Assembly (NCBI RefSeq): GCF_020329485.1
Contig: NZ_JAGKJI010000002.1
Location: forward strand, 62,001 to 126,000
From: Bradyrhizobium cenepequi
GTDB lineage: Bacteria; Pseudomonadota; Alphaproteobacteria; Rhizobiales; Xanthobacteraceae
Length of the DNA stretch: 64,000 nt
Direction of reading: 5' to 3'
Shown here: positions 24,216 through 32,978 of the stretch, piece by piece
How positions within the stretch are numbered: position 1 is the stretch's first letter
Layout: each line of letters starts with the position of its first letter
Position numbers and translations under genes: made by a program
The notes under the pieces: generated by a model
The model's database searches: none
What the model saw: only the letters and a program-made list of their open reading frames with translations
Told to the model about the DNA's origin: nothing

Positions 24216-25730
24216 TTGTCCGTCGTGCTTCCGACCCCAACGCAACTTCGCGCGGTCGCCGCGCAATGCGGCCTCGCGCTTTCCGACGAAGATGTCGCTT
24301 CGTTCCGCGGGCTGATGCAAAGCTCGGTCGACGCCTACAACCTCGTCGCTGCGATGCCCGACGAGGTGCCGCCTGTGAAATATCCGCGCACGCCAGGCTA
24401 TCGGCCGGGCCAAGAGGAGAATCCGCGCAACGCCTGGTACCGCAAGGCGACGGTGCAGGGTGCGCCCAGCGGCAAGCTCAAGGGCAAGAAGGTCGCGCTG
24501 AAGGACAACATCATGCTGGCCGGCGTGCCCATGATGAACGGCTCGGCGACGCTCGAAGGTTATGTCCCCGATTTCGATGCGACGATCGTGACGCGCATGC
24601 TCGATGCCGGTGCGGAGATCGCCGGCAAGACGCATTGCGAGTCCTTCTGCATCTCCGGCGGCAGCCACACCAATTCCACCGGGCCGGTGCATAACCCCCA
24701 CAAGATGGGCTATTCGGCCGGCGGATCGTCGTCGGGCAGCGGCGTCGTGGTGGCGCTTGGCGAAGTCGACATGGCGATCGGCGGTGACCAGGGCGGCTCG
24801 ATCCGCATGCCGTCCTCGTTCTGCGGCACCTATGGCATGAAGCCGACCTGGGGGCTCGTACCCTACACGGGCGTAATGCCGATCGAGATCTTCGTCGATC
24901 ACACCGGGCCGATGACGGCGACGGTTGAAGACAATGCGTTGCTGCTCGAGGTGCTCGCCGGCGACGACGGATACGATCCCCGCATCAAGGCGCCCAAGGT
25001 CGATGAATATACCAAGGCGCTCGGCCAGGGCGTGAAGGGATTGAAGATCGCCGTGCTCAAGGAAGGTTTTGAGCAGGCGGGAGCGGAGCCCGCTGTGAAT
25101 GAAAGCGTTCGCGAGGCGGCCAAGCGCTTCAAGGACCTTGGCGCATCCGTCAGCGACGTCTCCATTCCGATGCATCTGCTCGGTCCCGCGATCTGGATGC
25201 CGATCGGCACTGAAGGCATGACGCAGACCATGATGTACGGCGACGGCTATGGTTTGAGCCGTTCCGACCTCTATTCGACGTCGCTGATGGATTTCCACCG
25301 CGGCTGGCGGCGGCAGGCGGATTCGCTTTCCGAAACCACCAAGCTGTTGCTGCTGTTCGGCACTTACATCAACAACACCTTCGGCCCGCGCTACTACGGC
25401 AAGGCGGTGAATATCTCGCGCCGGCTAACGGCCGCCTATGATGCGGTGTTCAAGGACTACGATCTGTTGCTGCTGCCGACCACGCCGATGAAGGCGACGG
25501 CGCTGCCGCCGGCGAATATGAGCCGCGAGGACTATGTCGCGCGCGCGTTCGAGATGATCACCAACACTTCGCCGTTCGACATCACCCATCATCCGGCGAT
25601 GTCGCTGCCGTGCGGCATGGTCGATGGCCTGCCTGTCGGGCTCATGCTGGTCGGTCGCCACTTCGAGGAGTCCACCATCTACCGCGCCGCGCACGCCTTC
25701 GAGCAGTCCGGCGACTGGAAGAAGATGTGA
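24216..25730 (+). CDS. amidase (amidase signature family)
   Basis: A 504-residue cytoplasmic amidase that would release ammonia from an amide. The Ser-cisSer-Lys triad is visible: Lys96 in VALKDNI, cis-Ser171 in GGSSSGS, and nucleophile Ser195 in GGDQGGS. The TTG at 24216 has a GGGAGA site 5 nt upstream; no ATG suits the conserved N-terminus. It follows the AmiC-like gene and precedes a Liv/Urt-type ABC transporter, so uptake and hydrolysis of an amide as nitrogen source is the natural reading. Substrate unknown. Confidence 0.93.
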   Translation: MSVVLPTPTQLRAVAAQCGLALSDEDVASFRGLMQSSVDAYNLVAAMPDEVPPVKYPRTPGYRPGQEENPRNAWYRKATVQGAPSGKLKGKKVALKDNIMLAGVPMMNGSATLEGYVPDFDATIVTRMLDAGAEIAGKTHCESFCISGGSHTNSTGPVHNPHKMGYSAGGSSSGSGVVVALGEVDMAIGGDQGGSIRMPSSFCGTYGMKPTWGLVPYTGVMPIEIFVDHTGPMTATVEDNALLLEVLAGDDGYDPRIKAPKVDEYTKALGQGVKGLKIAVLKEGFEQAGAEPAVNESVREAAKRFKDLGASVSDVSIPMHLLGPAIWMPIGTEGMTQTMMYGDGYGLSRSDLYSTSLMDFHRGWRRQADSLSETTKLLLLFGTYINNTFGPRYYGKAVNISRRLTAAYDAVFKDYDLLLLPTTPMKATALPPANMSREDYVARAFEMITNTSPFDITHHPAMSLPCGMVDGLPVGLMLVGRHFEESTIYRAAHAFEQSGDWKKM

Positions 25731-25766
25731 GGAGGCTTTCGTTGCACTTCGGCCGGATCGCGATGC

Positions 25767-26624
25767 ATGGCTAGTGCATTCGTCGCCGCTTTCGAAATCC
25801 TGAGCTTCGGCGCGATCATCGTCCTTGTCGTGCTGGGGCTCGGGATCATCGCCAGCATGATGGGCATCTTCAACTTTGCGCAGGGCGAGTTCGTCCTGCT
25901 GGGAGCCTACGTCACCTATCTCGCCTACAGCCATGGCATTCCGGTCTGGGTCGGCATGGCGGCCGCACCGTTTCTGGTCGGCGCACTCGGCTTCGTGCTC
26001 GAGGCGCTGATCATCCGGCGCTTCTACGCGGCGCCGATCGTCGCGATGCTCGGCACCTATGCGCTCGGCCTCATCATCCGCGAATGCGTGCGCGGCCTGA
26101 TCGGCGGGCTCTATCTGTCGGTGCCGGAGCCGATCGGCGGCTCGATCGATCTCGGCAGCGTCCACATCTCGGCGTGGCGTTTCACCATCATCGTGGTCAC
26201 GATCCTGGTGATAATCGGCTGCTATCTGCTGCTGTCGCGCACCACTTTCGGCCTGCGGGTGCGTGCCACGCTGGAAAACCCGGCGCTGGCACGGGCGTCC
26301 GGCATTTCCACCGCCGCGATGTACGGCACCACCTTTGCCTTCGGTGCGGCGCTTGCGGGGCTGGCCGGCGCGCTGCTGGTGCCGGTGTTCAGCCTGTTCG
26401 CCGATCTCGGTATCCGCTTCCTGATCCAGGGCTTTGTCGCGGTCATGGTCGGTGGCGTCGGCTCGTTCATCGGCCCGGTGGCGGGCGCGGCCGTGATCGG
26501 CACGCTCAGTGCAGCACTGCCGTGGGTGATGGCGCCCGTTATCGCCGACATCCTCGTCTTCGTGCTGGCCATCGTCTTCATCAAATTCCGGCCGCAAGGC
26601 CTGCTTTCGGGAAAAGGGGTCTAG
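25767..26624 (+). CDS. branched-chain amino acid/urea-type ABC permease (LivH/UrtB-like)
   Basis: A 285-residue inner-membrane permease with about eight hydrophobic segments. The N-terminal MGIFNFAQGEFVLLGAYVTY and the motif VRATLENPALARASGI are typical of LivH/UrtB. It belongs to the amide operon, 36 nt after the amidase gene and 4 nt before the binding-protein gene. It would pair with the LivM-like permease encoded after the binding protein. Confidence 0.93.
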   Translation: MASAFVAAFEILSFGAIIVLVVLGLGIIASMMGIFNFAQGEFVLLGAYVTYLAYSHGIPVWVGMAAAPFLVGALGFVLEALIIRRFYAAPIVAMLGTYALGLIIRECVRGLIGGLYLSVPEPIGGSIDLGSVHISAWRFTIIVVTILVIIGCYLLLSRTTFGLRVRATLENPALARASGISTAAMYGTTFAFGAALAGLAGALLVPVFSLFADLGIRFLIQGFVAVMVGGVGSFIGPVAGAAVIGTLSAALPWVMAPVIADILVFVLAIVFIKFRPQGLLSGKGV

Positions 26625-26628
26625 TCTT

Positions 26629-27849
26629 ATGCGTAGCGATCATTTGAAGTTGAGCCGGCGTCGTTTCCTGCAGAACTTTGCCTTTGCCTCCACCGCGATC
26701 ACGACCGGTGTGGGAAGCTGGGTGATCCGTCCCGAATGGGCCAATGCCGCCGAAGGTCCGATCAAGGTCGGCATCGCCACCGACCTGACGGGGCCGATCG
26801 CCTATGCCGGCAATGCCGACGCCAACACGGCCAAGATGGTGGTCAAGGAGATCAACGATGCCGGCGGCCTGCTCGGCCGTCCGATCGAACTCTTCATCGA
26901 AGATACTGCGTCGAATGAATCGGTCGCGGTCGGCAATGTCCGCAAGCTGATCCAGCGCGACAAGGTGGATCTTGTGCTCGGCGGTATCACAAGCTCGATG
27001 CGCAACGCGATCAAGGACCCGATCGTCGCCCGCGGCAAGACGCTCTACATCTATCCGCAGCTTTACGAGGGCAAGGAATGCACGCCCTATCTGTTCTGCA
27101 CCGGGCCGACGCCGGCGCAGCAGTGCGACGAGTTCATCCCCTGGCTGATCAAGAACGGCGGCAAGCGCTTTGCGTTGCCAAGCGCCAATTACGTCTGGCC
27201 GCATACGCTCAACGTCTATGCGCGCAACGTGATCGAGGCCAATGGCGGCGAGGTGATCTTCGAGGAATATTACCCGCTCGATCAGGTCGATTTCAGCGCC
27301 ACCGTCAACCGCATCATCTCCAACAAGGTCGACGTCGTCTTCAACACGGTGATCCCGCCCGGCGTCGGTCCGTTCTTCAAACAGCTCTATGAGGCTGGCT
27401 TCCTCAAGAATGGCGGCCGGCTGTCCTGCGTCTACTATGACGAGAACACGCTCAACATCAACCAGGCCAACGAGATTGAAGGGCTCGCAAGCTGCCTCGA
27501 CTACTTCAAGGCGCTGACCAAAGACGATCCGGTCAGCGCCAAGATCCAGGCGGCCTATGAGAAGGATTTCCCCGGCAACTTCCTATTCGCCGCCGGCAGC
27601 GCCGCGACCGGCACCTATCGCGGCCTGAAGCTGTGGGCGGCCGCCGTGAAGGAGGCCGGCAAGATCGATCGCGAGTCCGTTGCGGCTGCGCTCGATCACG
27701 CCAAGATCGCGGAAGGCCCGGGCGGTCCTGCCGAGATGGTGCCGGGCAAGCGACACTGCAAGATGAACATGTACACCGCGGTCGCCAAGGGCGGCGTGTA
27801 CGATATCGTGGCCCGCAGCAGCGGGCTGGTCGACCCCAAGGAATGTTGA
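26629..27849 (+). CDS. Tat-exported ABC substrate-binding protein (amide/urea type)
   Basis: A 406-residue binding protein. The N-terminus has a twin-arginine signal (SRRRFLQNFAFAST) rather than a Sec leader, so it is exported folded. The mature part (IKVGIATDLTGPIAYAGNAD, FALPSANYVWPHTL) is a Peripla_BP_5-type receptor and a paralogue of the leaderless protein at the head of the operon. It would deliver the amide to the LivH/LivM-like permeases. Cysteines include CTPYLFC and a C-terminal KEC. Confidence 0.93.
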   Translation: MRSDHLKLSRRRFLQNFAFASTAITTGVGSWVIRPEWANAAEGPIKVGIATDLTGPIAYAGNADANTAKMVVKEINDAGGLLGRPIELFIEDTASNESVAVGNVRKLIQRDKVDLVLGGITSSMRNAIKDPIVARGKTLYIYPQLYEGKECTPYLFCTGPTPAQQCDEFIPWLIKNGGKRFALPSANYVWPHTLNVYARNVIEANGGEVIFEEYYPLDQVDFSATVNRIISNKVDVVFNTVIPPGVGPFFKQLYEAGFLKNGGRLSCVYYDENTLNINQANEIEGLASCLDYFKALTKDDPVSAKIQAAYEKDFPGNFLFAAGSAATGTYRGLKLWAAAVKEAGKIDRESVAAALDHAKIAEGPGGPAEMVPGKRHCKMNMYTAVAKGGVYDIVARSSGLVDPKEC

Positions 27850-27856
27850 GTGAAGA

Positions 27857-28951
27857 ATGGGCGCAACCGAGCAGGCGGTTCGTACGGGGATCGACGAACA
27901 GCCGGACCTCTCGATGGCTGAGCGCGGCGCGAGCGCCGCACTGGTGTCACAGGCAAGGGCGCCGCGCAGGGTCCTGCCGATCGTGGAAATCCTGGCGCTT
28001 TTGGTCGCAGTCTTCCTGCCGTTGGTGCTGCAGGATTATCTCACCGTGTTCGCCACCCGCGTCATCATCCTCGCGCTGTTCGCGCTGTCGTTCGACCTCG
28101 TTTGGGGCTATGCCGGCATCATGAGCTTTGGGCAGGCCCTGTTCTTCGGCTCGGCCGGCTACGGCGTGGCGCTGCTTGCGCGCGACCTCAATGTCACCTC
28201 GATCGTCCTGGTGCTGCCGGCGGCGATGCTGATCGGGCTGATAGTCTCGCTCCTGCTCGGAGGCTTCCTGCTGCTCGGCCGCAATCCATCGAGCATGATC
28301 TTCGTCGCGCTCGGCACGCTCACGGGATCCTACGCCGCCGATCGCCTGGCGCGGGGCTGGTACTATCTCGGCGGGCAGAACGGCATCCCTTCGATCCCGC
28401 CGATGTCGCTCGGCAGCTACGATCTTACGGAGGGGCCGGTCTATTACTACTTCGCGCTCGGCATTCTGCTGGTCGTCTATCTCCTGTGCCGCTTCCTGGT
28501 GCGCTCGCAATTCGGTCTTGCGCTCGCAGGTCTGCGCGAGAACGAGCAGCGCATCGCCTTCTTCGGCTACAAGGCCCAGCATCTGAAGGCGATCGTCTTC
28601 GCTGTCGGCGGCACCATCGCAGGGTTGGCTGGCGGGCTCTATGCGTTTCATGAGGGTTTCGTCTGGCCCAACATGCTGGGCGTCGTGATCTCGACCCAGG
28701 TCGTACTCTACGTCCTGTTCGGCGGATCGGGCACGTTGATCGGCGCTGTCATCGGCGCCGTAATCATCGAGGGCGTCAGCTTCTGGCTGTCGGACAATTA
28801 CCGCGACATCTGGCCGATCCTCCTCGGTATCTTGCTGCTGCTGGTGATCCTGTTCCGTCCGCTCGGCCTGATCAGCTTCGTGCTCGGCGAACGCGAGCGC
28901 GTCGGCAGCTTTGGCGGAAAGGCAAAGGGGAGCCGCCATGCCGCTCCTTGA
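27857..28951 (+). CDS. branched-chain amino acid/urea-type ABC permease (LivM/UrtC-like)
   Basis: A 364-residue permease with an N-terminal hydrophilic extension of about 40 residues and then eight to ten membrane segments. LSFDLVWGYAGIMSFGQALF and ALAGLRENEQRIAFFGY are the family landmarks. It starts 7 nt after the binding-protein gene and overlaps the next ATPase gene by 14 nt. Confidence 0.92.
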   Translation: MGATEQAVRTGIDEQPDLSMAERGASAALVSQARAPRRVLPIVEILALLVAVFLPLVLQDYLTVFATRVIILALFALSFDLVWGYAGIMSFGQALFFGSAGYGVALLARDLNVTSIVLVLPAAMLIGLIVSLLLGGFLLLGRNPSSMIFVALGTLTGSYAADRLARGWYYLGGQNGIPSIPPMSLGSYDLTEGPVYYYFALGILLVVYLLCRFLVRSQFGLALAGLRENEQRIAFFGYKAQHLKAIVFAVGGTIAGLAGGLYAFHEGFVWPNMLGVVISTQVVLYVLFGGSGTLIGAVIGAVIIEGVSFWLSDNYRDIWPILLGILLLLVILFRPLGLISFVLGERERVGSFGGKAKGSRHAAP

Positions 28952-29672
28952 AGCCACTGGCATCAAGAAGGTGTTCGGCAAGCTGACCGCGCTTGACGGT
29001 GCGGGTTTGACAGTGTCCGAGAACGAATTTCACGGCCTGATCGGCCCGAACGGCTCAGGCAAGAGCACGCTGATGAAATGCGTCGCCGGCGCCGAAACGC
29101 CGACCGAGGGCACCGTATATTTTGCCGGCAGCGACATCACCGCGCTGTCGCCGACCGAGCGTGCCCGCGCCGGCATGAGTCTGAAATTCCAGATCACCAG
29201 CGTGCTGCCGTCGCTGACGCTCTACGACAACATCCTGCTGGCGCTGCAGGCGCAATGCTCGCTGCTCGACCTCGTGCTGTCGCGCACCCGCGGCGTATTG
29301 CACGACCAGGTCATGGCGATGCTCACGCAATTCCGGCTCGCCGATCGCGCCCATGACGCGGCGGCGACGCTGTCGCACGGCCAGCAGCAATGGCTGGAGA
29401 TCGCGATGGCGCTCGCCGGCAAGCCGCGACTGTTGCTGCTCGACGAGCCGACTGGCGGCATGAGCTTGGAGGAGCGGCGGGTCACCGGCGAATTGCTGCA
29501 GCCGATCAAGTCGCATTGCTCGCTCGTGATCGTCGAGCACGACCTCGATTTCATCCGTGACATCTGCGATCGCTTGACCGTGCTCGACCAGGGGAAGGTG
29601 CTGGAGAGCGGCACGGTCGCCGAGATCCAGGCGAGCCCGGAGGTACAGGAGATCTATCTGCGCCGTGCCTGA
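28938..29672 (+). CDS. ABC transporter ATP-binding protein (LivG/UrtD-like)
   Basis: A 244-residue ATPase with Walker A (GPNGSGKST), signature LSHGQQQW, Walker B (LLLLDEPTGG) and the switch His in IVEHDL. The LSHGQ form of the signature is common in this subfamily. A GGGGAG site precedes the ATG at 28938, inside the end of the LivM-like gene. It forms a heterodimer with the next gene's product. Confidence 0.93.
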   Translation: MPLLEATGIKKVFGKLTALDGAGLTVSENEFHGLIGPNGSGKSTLMKCVAGAETPTEGTVYFAGSDITALSPTERARAGMSLKFQITSVLPSLTLYDNILLALQAQCSLLDLVLSRTRGVLHDQVMAMLTQFRLADRAHDAAATLSHGQQQWLEIAMALAGKPRLLLLDEPTGGMSLEERRVTGELLQPIKSHCSLVIVEHDLDFIRDICDRLTVLDQGKVLESGTVAEIQASPEVQEIYLRRA

Positions 29673-30366
29673 CAGCCAGTTCCTCGATATCGTCAATCTC
29701 GACGCCGGCTATGGCCGCAGCCAGGTGCTGTTCGGCGTCAATATGGGTATTCCCTGGCGCGGCGGCGTCGCCGTGCTCGGCCGCAACGGCGCCGGCAAGA
29801 CCACGCTGATGAAGACCATCGTCGGCGAACTCGGCCTGTCCAGGGGCGAGCTCAAATTCGACGGCAAGGACATCGGCCGCCGCCCGACCGAAGAGCGCGT
29901 GCGGCTCGGCATCGGCTATGTGCCGCAGGAGCATTCGGTATTCGCGCGGCTGTCCGTGCGCGACAATCTCGCGGTCGGCGCGCTCTATAATCGCGACGCA
30001 GCCGCCATCGACCGGGTGCTGGCGATCTTCCCGAAGCTGGCGCAGCGGCTCGACCAACCCGCCGGCACGCTGTCGGGCGGTGAGCGCAAGATGCTGGCGA
30101 TCGGCCGCGCGATGCTCGGCGATCCAAAACTGCTGCTGTTGGATGAACCGACCGAGGGCGTCTGGATCGGCGTGATCGAGGAGATCACCGAGCGCCTGAT
30201 CGAGCTGGCAAAGGACATCGCGGTCGTCATCGTCGAGCAGCACCTCGACCTTGCATTGCGGGTGGCGGATTACGCCTATGTCCTCGACCGTGGCCGGGTG
30301 GCGCTGCAGGGCCCGGCCACCGAGGTACGCCGCGACCCCGAATTGCTGCGGTATCTGGCTCCTTAG
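29665..30366 (+). CDS. ABC transporter ATP-binding protein (LivF/UrtE-like)
   Basis: A 233-residue ATPase with Walker A (GRNGAGKTT), signature LSGGERK and Walker B (LLLLDEPTEGVW). The phrase DEPTEGVW is typical of UrtE. GTG at 29665 overlaps the previous gene by 8 nt. It is the last gene of the amide operon; a short dyad (GGAGCC/GGCTCC near 30484-30502) lies in the 156-nt gap that follows. Confidence 0.92.
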   Translation: MPDSQFLDIVNLDAGYGRSQVLFGVNMGIPWRGGVAVLGRNGAGKTTLMKTIVGELGLSRGELKFDGKDIGRRPTEERVRLGIGYVPQEHSVFARLSVRDNLAVGALYNRDAAAIDRVLAIFPKLAQRLDQPAGTLSGGERKMLAIGRAMLGDPKLLLLDEPTEGVWIGVIEEITERLIELAKDIAVVIVEQHLDLALRVADYAYVLDRGRVALQGPATEVRRDPELLRYLAP

Positions 30367-30522
30367 ATGGAGGCTTGCGCGGGCCTTTTCGGGATCACTT
30401 TTGGGGGCAAGGGGGTATTTGGTCTCGATTGTGCCCAACTCTTGTTCCGTGATATCTCCAGTCATTCGGTGAATCCTTATCTGGAGCCCGTCAGAGGCTC
30501 CGATGCGCCGAACCGGGGTTAG

Positions 30523-31554
30523 ATGGGTCGTATTGGGACAGGTGCAGCCGAGCGCCCGCGGGGTGGTGCTCGATGGGTGGGCAAGGCGACATTTTCTGTC
30601 GCCTCGTTTGCATTGGCGTCTGCTCTTGCCGCCTGGATCACAGAAGTTAACCCCTTGGATTTGCTGCGTGCTCCCGCGCTGGCGAAGAGCACCGCGGCGA
30701 TTTCCTTCGACGATCGTTTCGGGACGCGCTCAACGCTCGATTCCGCCTTCATCTACTATCCCTCGCGCCCGGTTCTGCGGGGCGGGCGCACCGATTTCAA
30801 CGCGGAATTCGCCCATATCCAGGGTTCGCTGGGCGAGGAGCTGCGCGACACTCAGACTGATGAACCCGCGCAATCCACTCCGGCCAGCCTGCCGCCTCCC
30901 ACGGTCGCCGCGGTTCCACTGCCGCGGTCGCGCCCGGTCGAAGCCAACCTGCAGGTCAAGGACAACCCGGCCCCCCTGCCGGCGCCGGTAGCCCAGGCCG
31001 AAGACCGCTCGCTGTGGGAGAAGATCACTGACTGGGTGCCGGGACGGCTGCAACTGGCGTCGCTGGAGCCGAATGGCGGAATCGGAATCCTTCCCGGTAC
31101 CGGGCCAAGGCCGACCACGCTCGGCTATGACAGCACCACCGCCGTCTACGACATCACGGCGCGTACCGTTTACATGCCTGACGGCACCAAGCTCGAGGCA
31201 CATTCGGGCCTCGGCAGCCTGATGGATGACCCATCGCGTGTGAATGCCCGCAACGCCGGCGCGACCCCGCCCGGCATCTACGAGATGAAGCCGCGCGAGA
31301 AGCTGTTTCATGGCGTACCGGCCCTGCGCATGATACCGGTCGATGGCACTGATACGCTCGGGCGCGCTGGCCTCTTGGCCCACAGCTACATGCTCGGCCC
31401 GAACGGTGATTCCAACGGCTGCGTGTCGATCAAGAACTACGACCATTTCCTGAAGGCCTATCGCAACGGCGACATCAGGCGCCTGGTGGTCGTGATCAGG
31501 CTGAACGATCGCCCACCGCAGGCCGCAGCCACGCGCTCGGCGTCGCAGTCGTAG
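30523..31554 (+). CDS. DUF2778 (Tlde1-like) protein with N-terminal membrane anchor
   Basis: A 343-residue protein. A hydrophobic segment at about residues 24-41 anchors or exports it, followed by a Pro-rich linker (residues 120-165) and a C-terminal DUF2778 domain. DUF2778 includes Tlde1, a peptidoglycan L,D-transpeptidase-like effector. The expected catalytic pair is present: His287 in LLAHSYMLG and Cys300 in SNGCVSI. No immunity-type neighbour or secretion genes are nearby, so a housekeeping cell-wall role is as likely as a toxin role. It is monocistronic and followed by a strong hairpin. Confidence 0.88.
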   Translation: MGRIGTGAAERPRGGARWVGKATFSVASFALASALAAWITEVNPLDLLRAPALAKSTAAISFDDRFGTRSTLDSAFIYYPSRPVLRGGRTDFNAEFAHIQGSLGEELRDTQTDEPAQSTPASLPPPTVAAVPLPRSRPVEANLQVKDNPAPLPAPVAQAEDRSLWEKITDWVPGRLQLASLEPNGGIGILPGTGPRPTTLGYDSTTAVYDITARTVYMPDGTKLEAHSGLGSLMDDPSRVNARNAGATPPGIYEMKPREKLFHGVPALRMIPVDGTDTLGRAGLLAHSYMLGPNGDSNGCVSIKNYDHFLKAYRNGDIRRLVVVIRLNDRPPQAAATRSASQS

Positions 31555-31559
31555 CCTTA

Positions 31560-31584
31560 CCCCCGCAAGCGCCGCTTGCGGGGG
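31560..31584 (+). terminator. perfect hairpin after the DUF2778 gene
   Basis: CCCCCGCAAGC (31560-31570) and GCTTGCGGGGG (31574-31584) form an 11-bp stem with a 3-nt loop, 5 nt after the stop codon. No T-run follows. The 31555-31837 gap also contains a second perfect 12-bp dyad, CCGGTTTGCGCG/CGCGCAAACCGG, at 31707-31732, and looks like a cluster of short palindromic elements without a gene. Confidence 0.55.
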
Positions 31585-31837
31585 GGCGGCTCCTCCACAC
31601 GGGCAGTGTGACTAGCGGCAGACCCCCATCCCAACCTTCCCCCTTTCAGGGGTAAGGAGCGCGCCGCGCAAGCGGTTGCATGTCACCTCCCCTTAAAAGG
31701 TGGAGGCCGGTTTGCGCGGACGCGCAAACCGGGTGGGGATCAGCTCTCTCCACTTGCACTTATGCTCCGGAGGTGCGTACTCCAGCTTTCTCGGAGCGGG
31801 CTATGCCCGTCTTCGGCAAGCCAAGAGGGAGAGGCAA

Positions 31838-32884
31838 CTAACCACCGATCTCCTTGCGGACCAGCGCGGCGGCATCGCACATCGCCTTCAGCTTTCCGAA
31901 TGCGACGTGGCGCGGCATGTATTTCATGCCGCAATCGGGCGCGACTACCAGCCGCTCGGGGGGCACCTGCTTCAGGCCGTTGCGGATGCGTCCGGCGACC
32001 GTCTCCACGGACTCGATCTCGGGATTGCCGAGGTCGAGCACGCCCAACATGATGTTCTTCGACGACAGCTCCTTGAGCACGCCGAGATCGAGCTTCGGCT
32101 GCGCCGCCTCGATCGAGATCTGGTCGGCGGTGGTGTCGTTGAGCTCGCCGAGGAAGGAATAGCCCGCCGGCTTGGTCGAGCCAGGGACAACAGCGGCATA
32201 GCCGAAGCAGAGATGGACGACGGTCGGCACGGTGATGCCTTGAAGCGCGCGGTTGATCGCCTTCACGGCATAGCGTTTTGCCAGGTCCGGATTGTTGCGC
32301 ACCCAGGGCTCGTCGAGCTGGATCACGTCGGCGCCGGCCTTCTGCAGCTCGATCGCCTCGGCGTTGACGGCTTCGGCAAAGGCCATCGCGAGCTCCTCGT
32401 CGTCCTTGTAGAACTCGTTCTTGGCCTGCTGGCTCATGGTGAACGGGCCGGGCAGGGTGATCTTGGCCGGACGATCGGTATTCTGCCGCAGGAACTCCAT
32501 GTCATGCAGCTCGACCGCGCGCGTGCGCTTCACCGCACCGACCACGCGCGGCACTGGCGTCGGCTGGCTGCCGGTGCGGGCGGTGATGATCGCGGGGTTC
32601 TCGTCATCGATTCCTTCGAGCGCGGTCGCAAACCGGTTGGAGTAGCTTTCGCGGCGGATCTCGCCGTCGGTGACGATATCGATGCCGGCGCGCTCCATGT
32701 CTCTGATCGCGACGATGGTCGCATCGTCCTGCGCTTCTTCGAGGTGCTCGCCCGGCAGCCGCCACATCGCATGCAGGCGGGTGCGCGGCACGACCTTCGA
32801 CAGCATGGCGCGATCGACCAGCCATTCCGGCTGCGGGTAGCTGCCGACCACGGTGGTCGGCAGGAGATGCGTCGGGAGGTTCAT
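31838..32884 (-). CDS. MetE-core methyltransferase (cobalamin-independent methionine synthase-like)
   Basis: A 348-residue cytoplasmic protein equal to the C-terminal catalytic half of MetE, without the N-terminal half. It keeps the zinc-ligand motifs HLCFGY and APDCGMKY, and VIQLDEPW. Such core proteins can methylate homocysteine or demethylate other donors; the true donor here is unknown. An AAGGAG site precedes the ATG at 32884. It is the last gene of the block headed by the GntR regulator, with 94 nt and a palindromic element between it and the FAH-family gene, so it may have some independent expression. Confidence 0.9.
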   Translation of the reverse strand: MNLPTHLLPTTVVGSYPQPEWLVDRAMLSKVVPRTRLHAMWRLPGEHLEEAQDDATIVAIRDMERAGIDIVTDGEIRRESYSNRFATALEGIDDENPAIITARTGSQPTPVPRVVGAVKRTRAVELHDMEFLRQNTDRPAKITLPGPFTMSQQAKNEFYKDDEELAMAFAEAVNAEAIELQKAGADVIQLDEPWVRNNPDLAKRYAVKAINRALQGITVPTVVHLCFGYAAVVPGSTKPAGYSFLGELNDTTADQISIEAAQPKLDLGVLKELSSKNIMLGVLDLGNPEIESVETVAGRIRNGLKQVPPERLVVAPDCGMKYMPRHVAFGKLKAMCDAAALVRKEIGG

Positions 32885-32912
32885 GAAATTCTCCTTGTTG
32901 TTCTTCGCTAAA

Positions 32913-32956
32913 GCGTTTTCGAGCGAAGTGGATACCGGTTCGCGTGAAGAAAACGC
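32913..32956. repeat. RPE-like palindromic element (copy 2, variant)
   Basis: GCGTTTTC (32913-32920) pairs with GAAAACGC (32949-32956) around a core with GAAGTGGATACCGGTTCGC. This is the GCGTTTTC subtype of rhizobial palindromic element. It lies in the gap between two genes of the same orientation inside the GntR-headed block and could process or partly terminate the message. Confidence 0.75.
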
Positions 32957-32978
32957 GTCAAGACAAGAATCTGAGGGA

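Noticed and set aside
25425..28981. Long minus-strand frames opposite the amide operon (25425-26597, 27947-28981)
   Set aside because: They mirror well-supported permease and binding-protein genes and have the charged, repetitive composition of GC-rich antisense frames.
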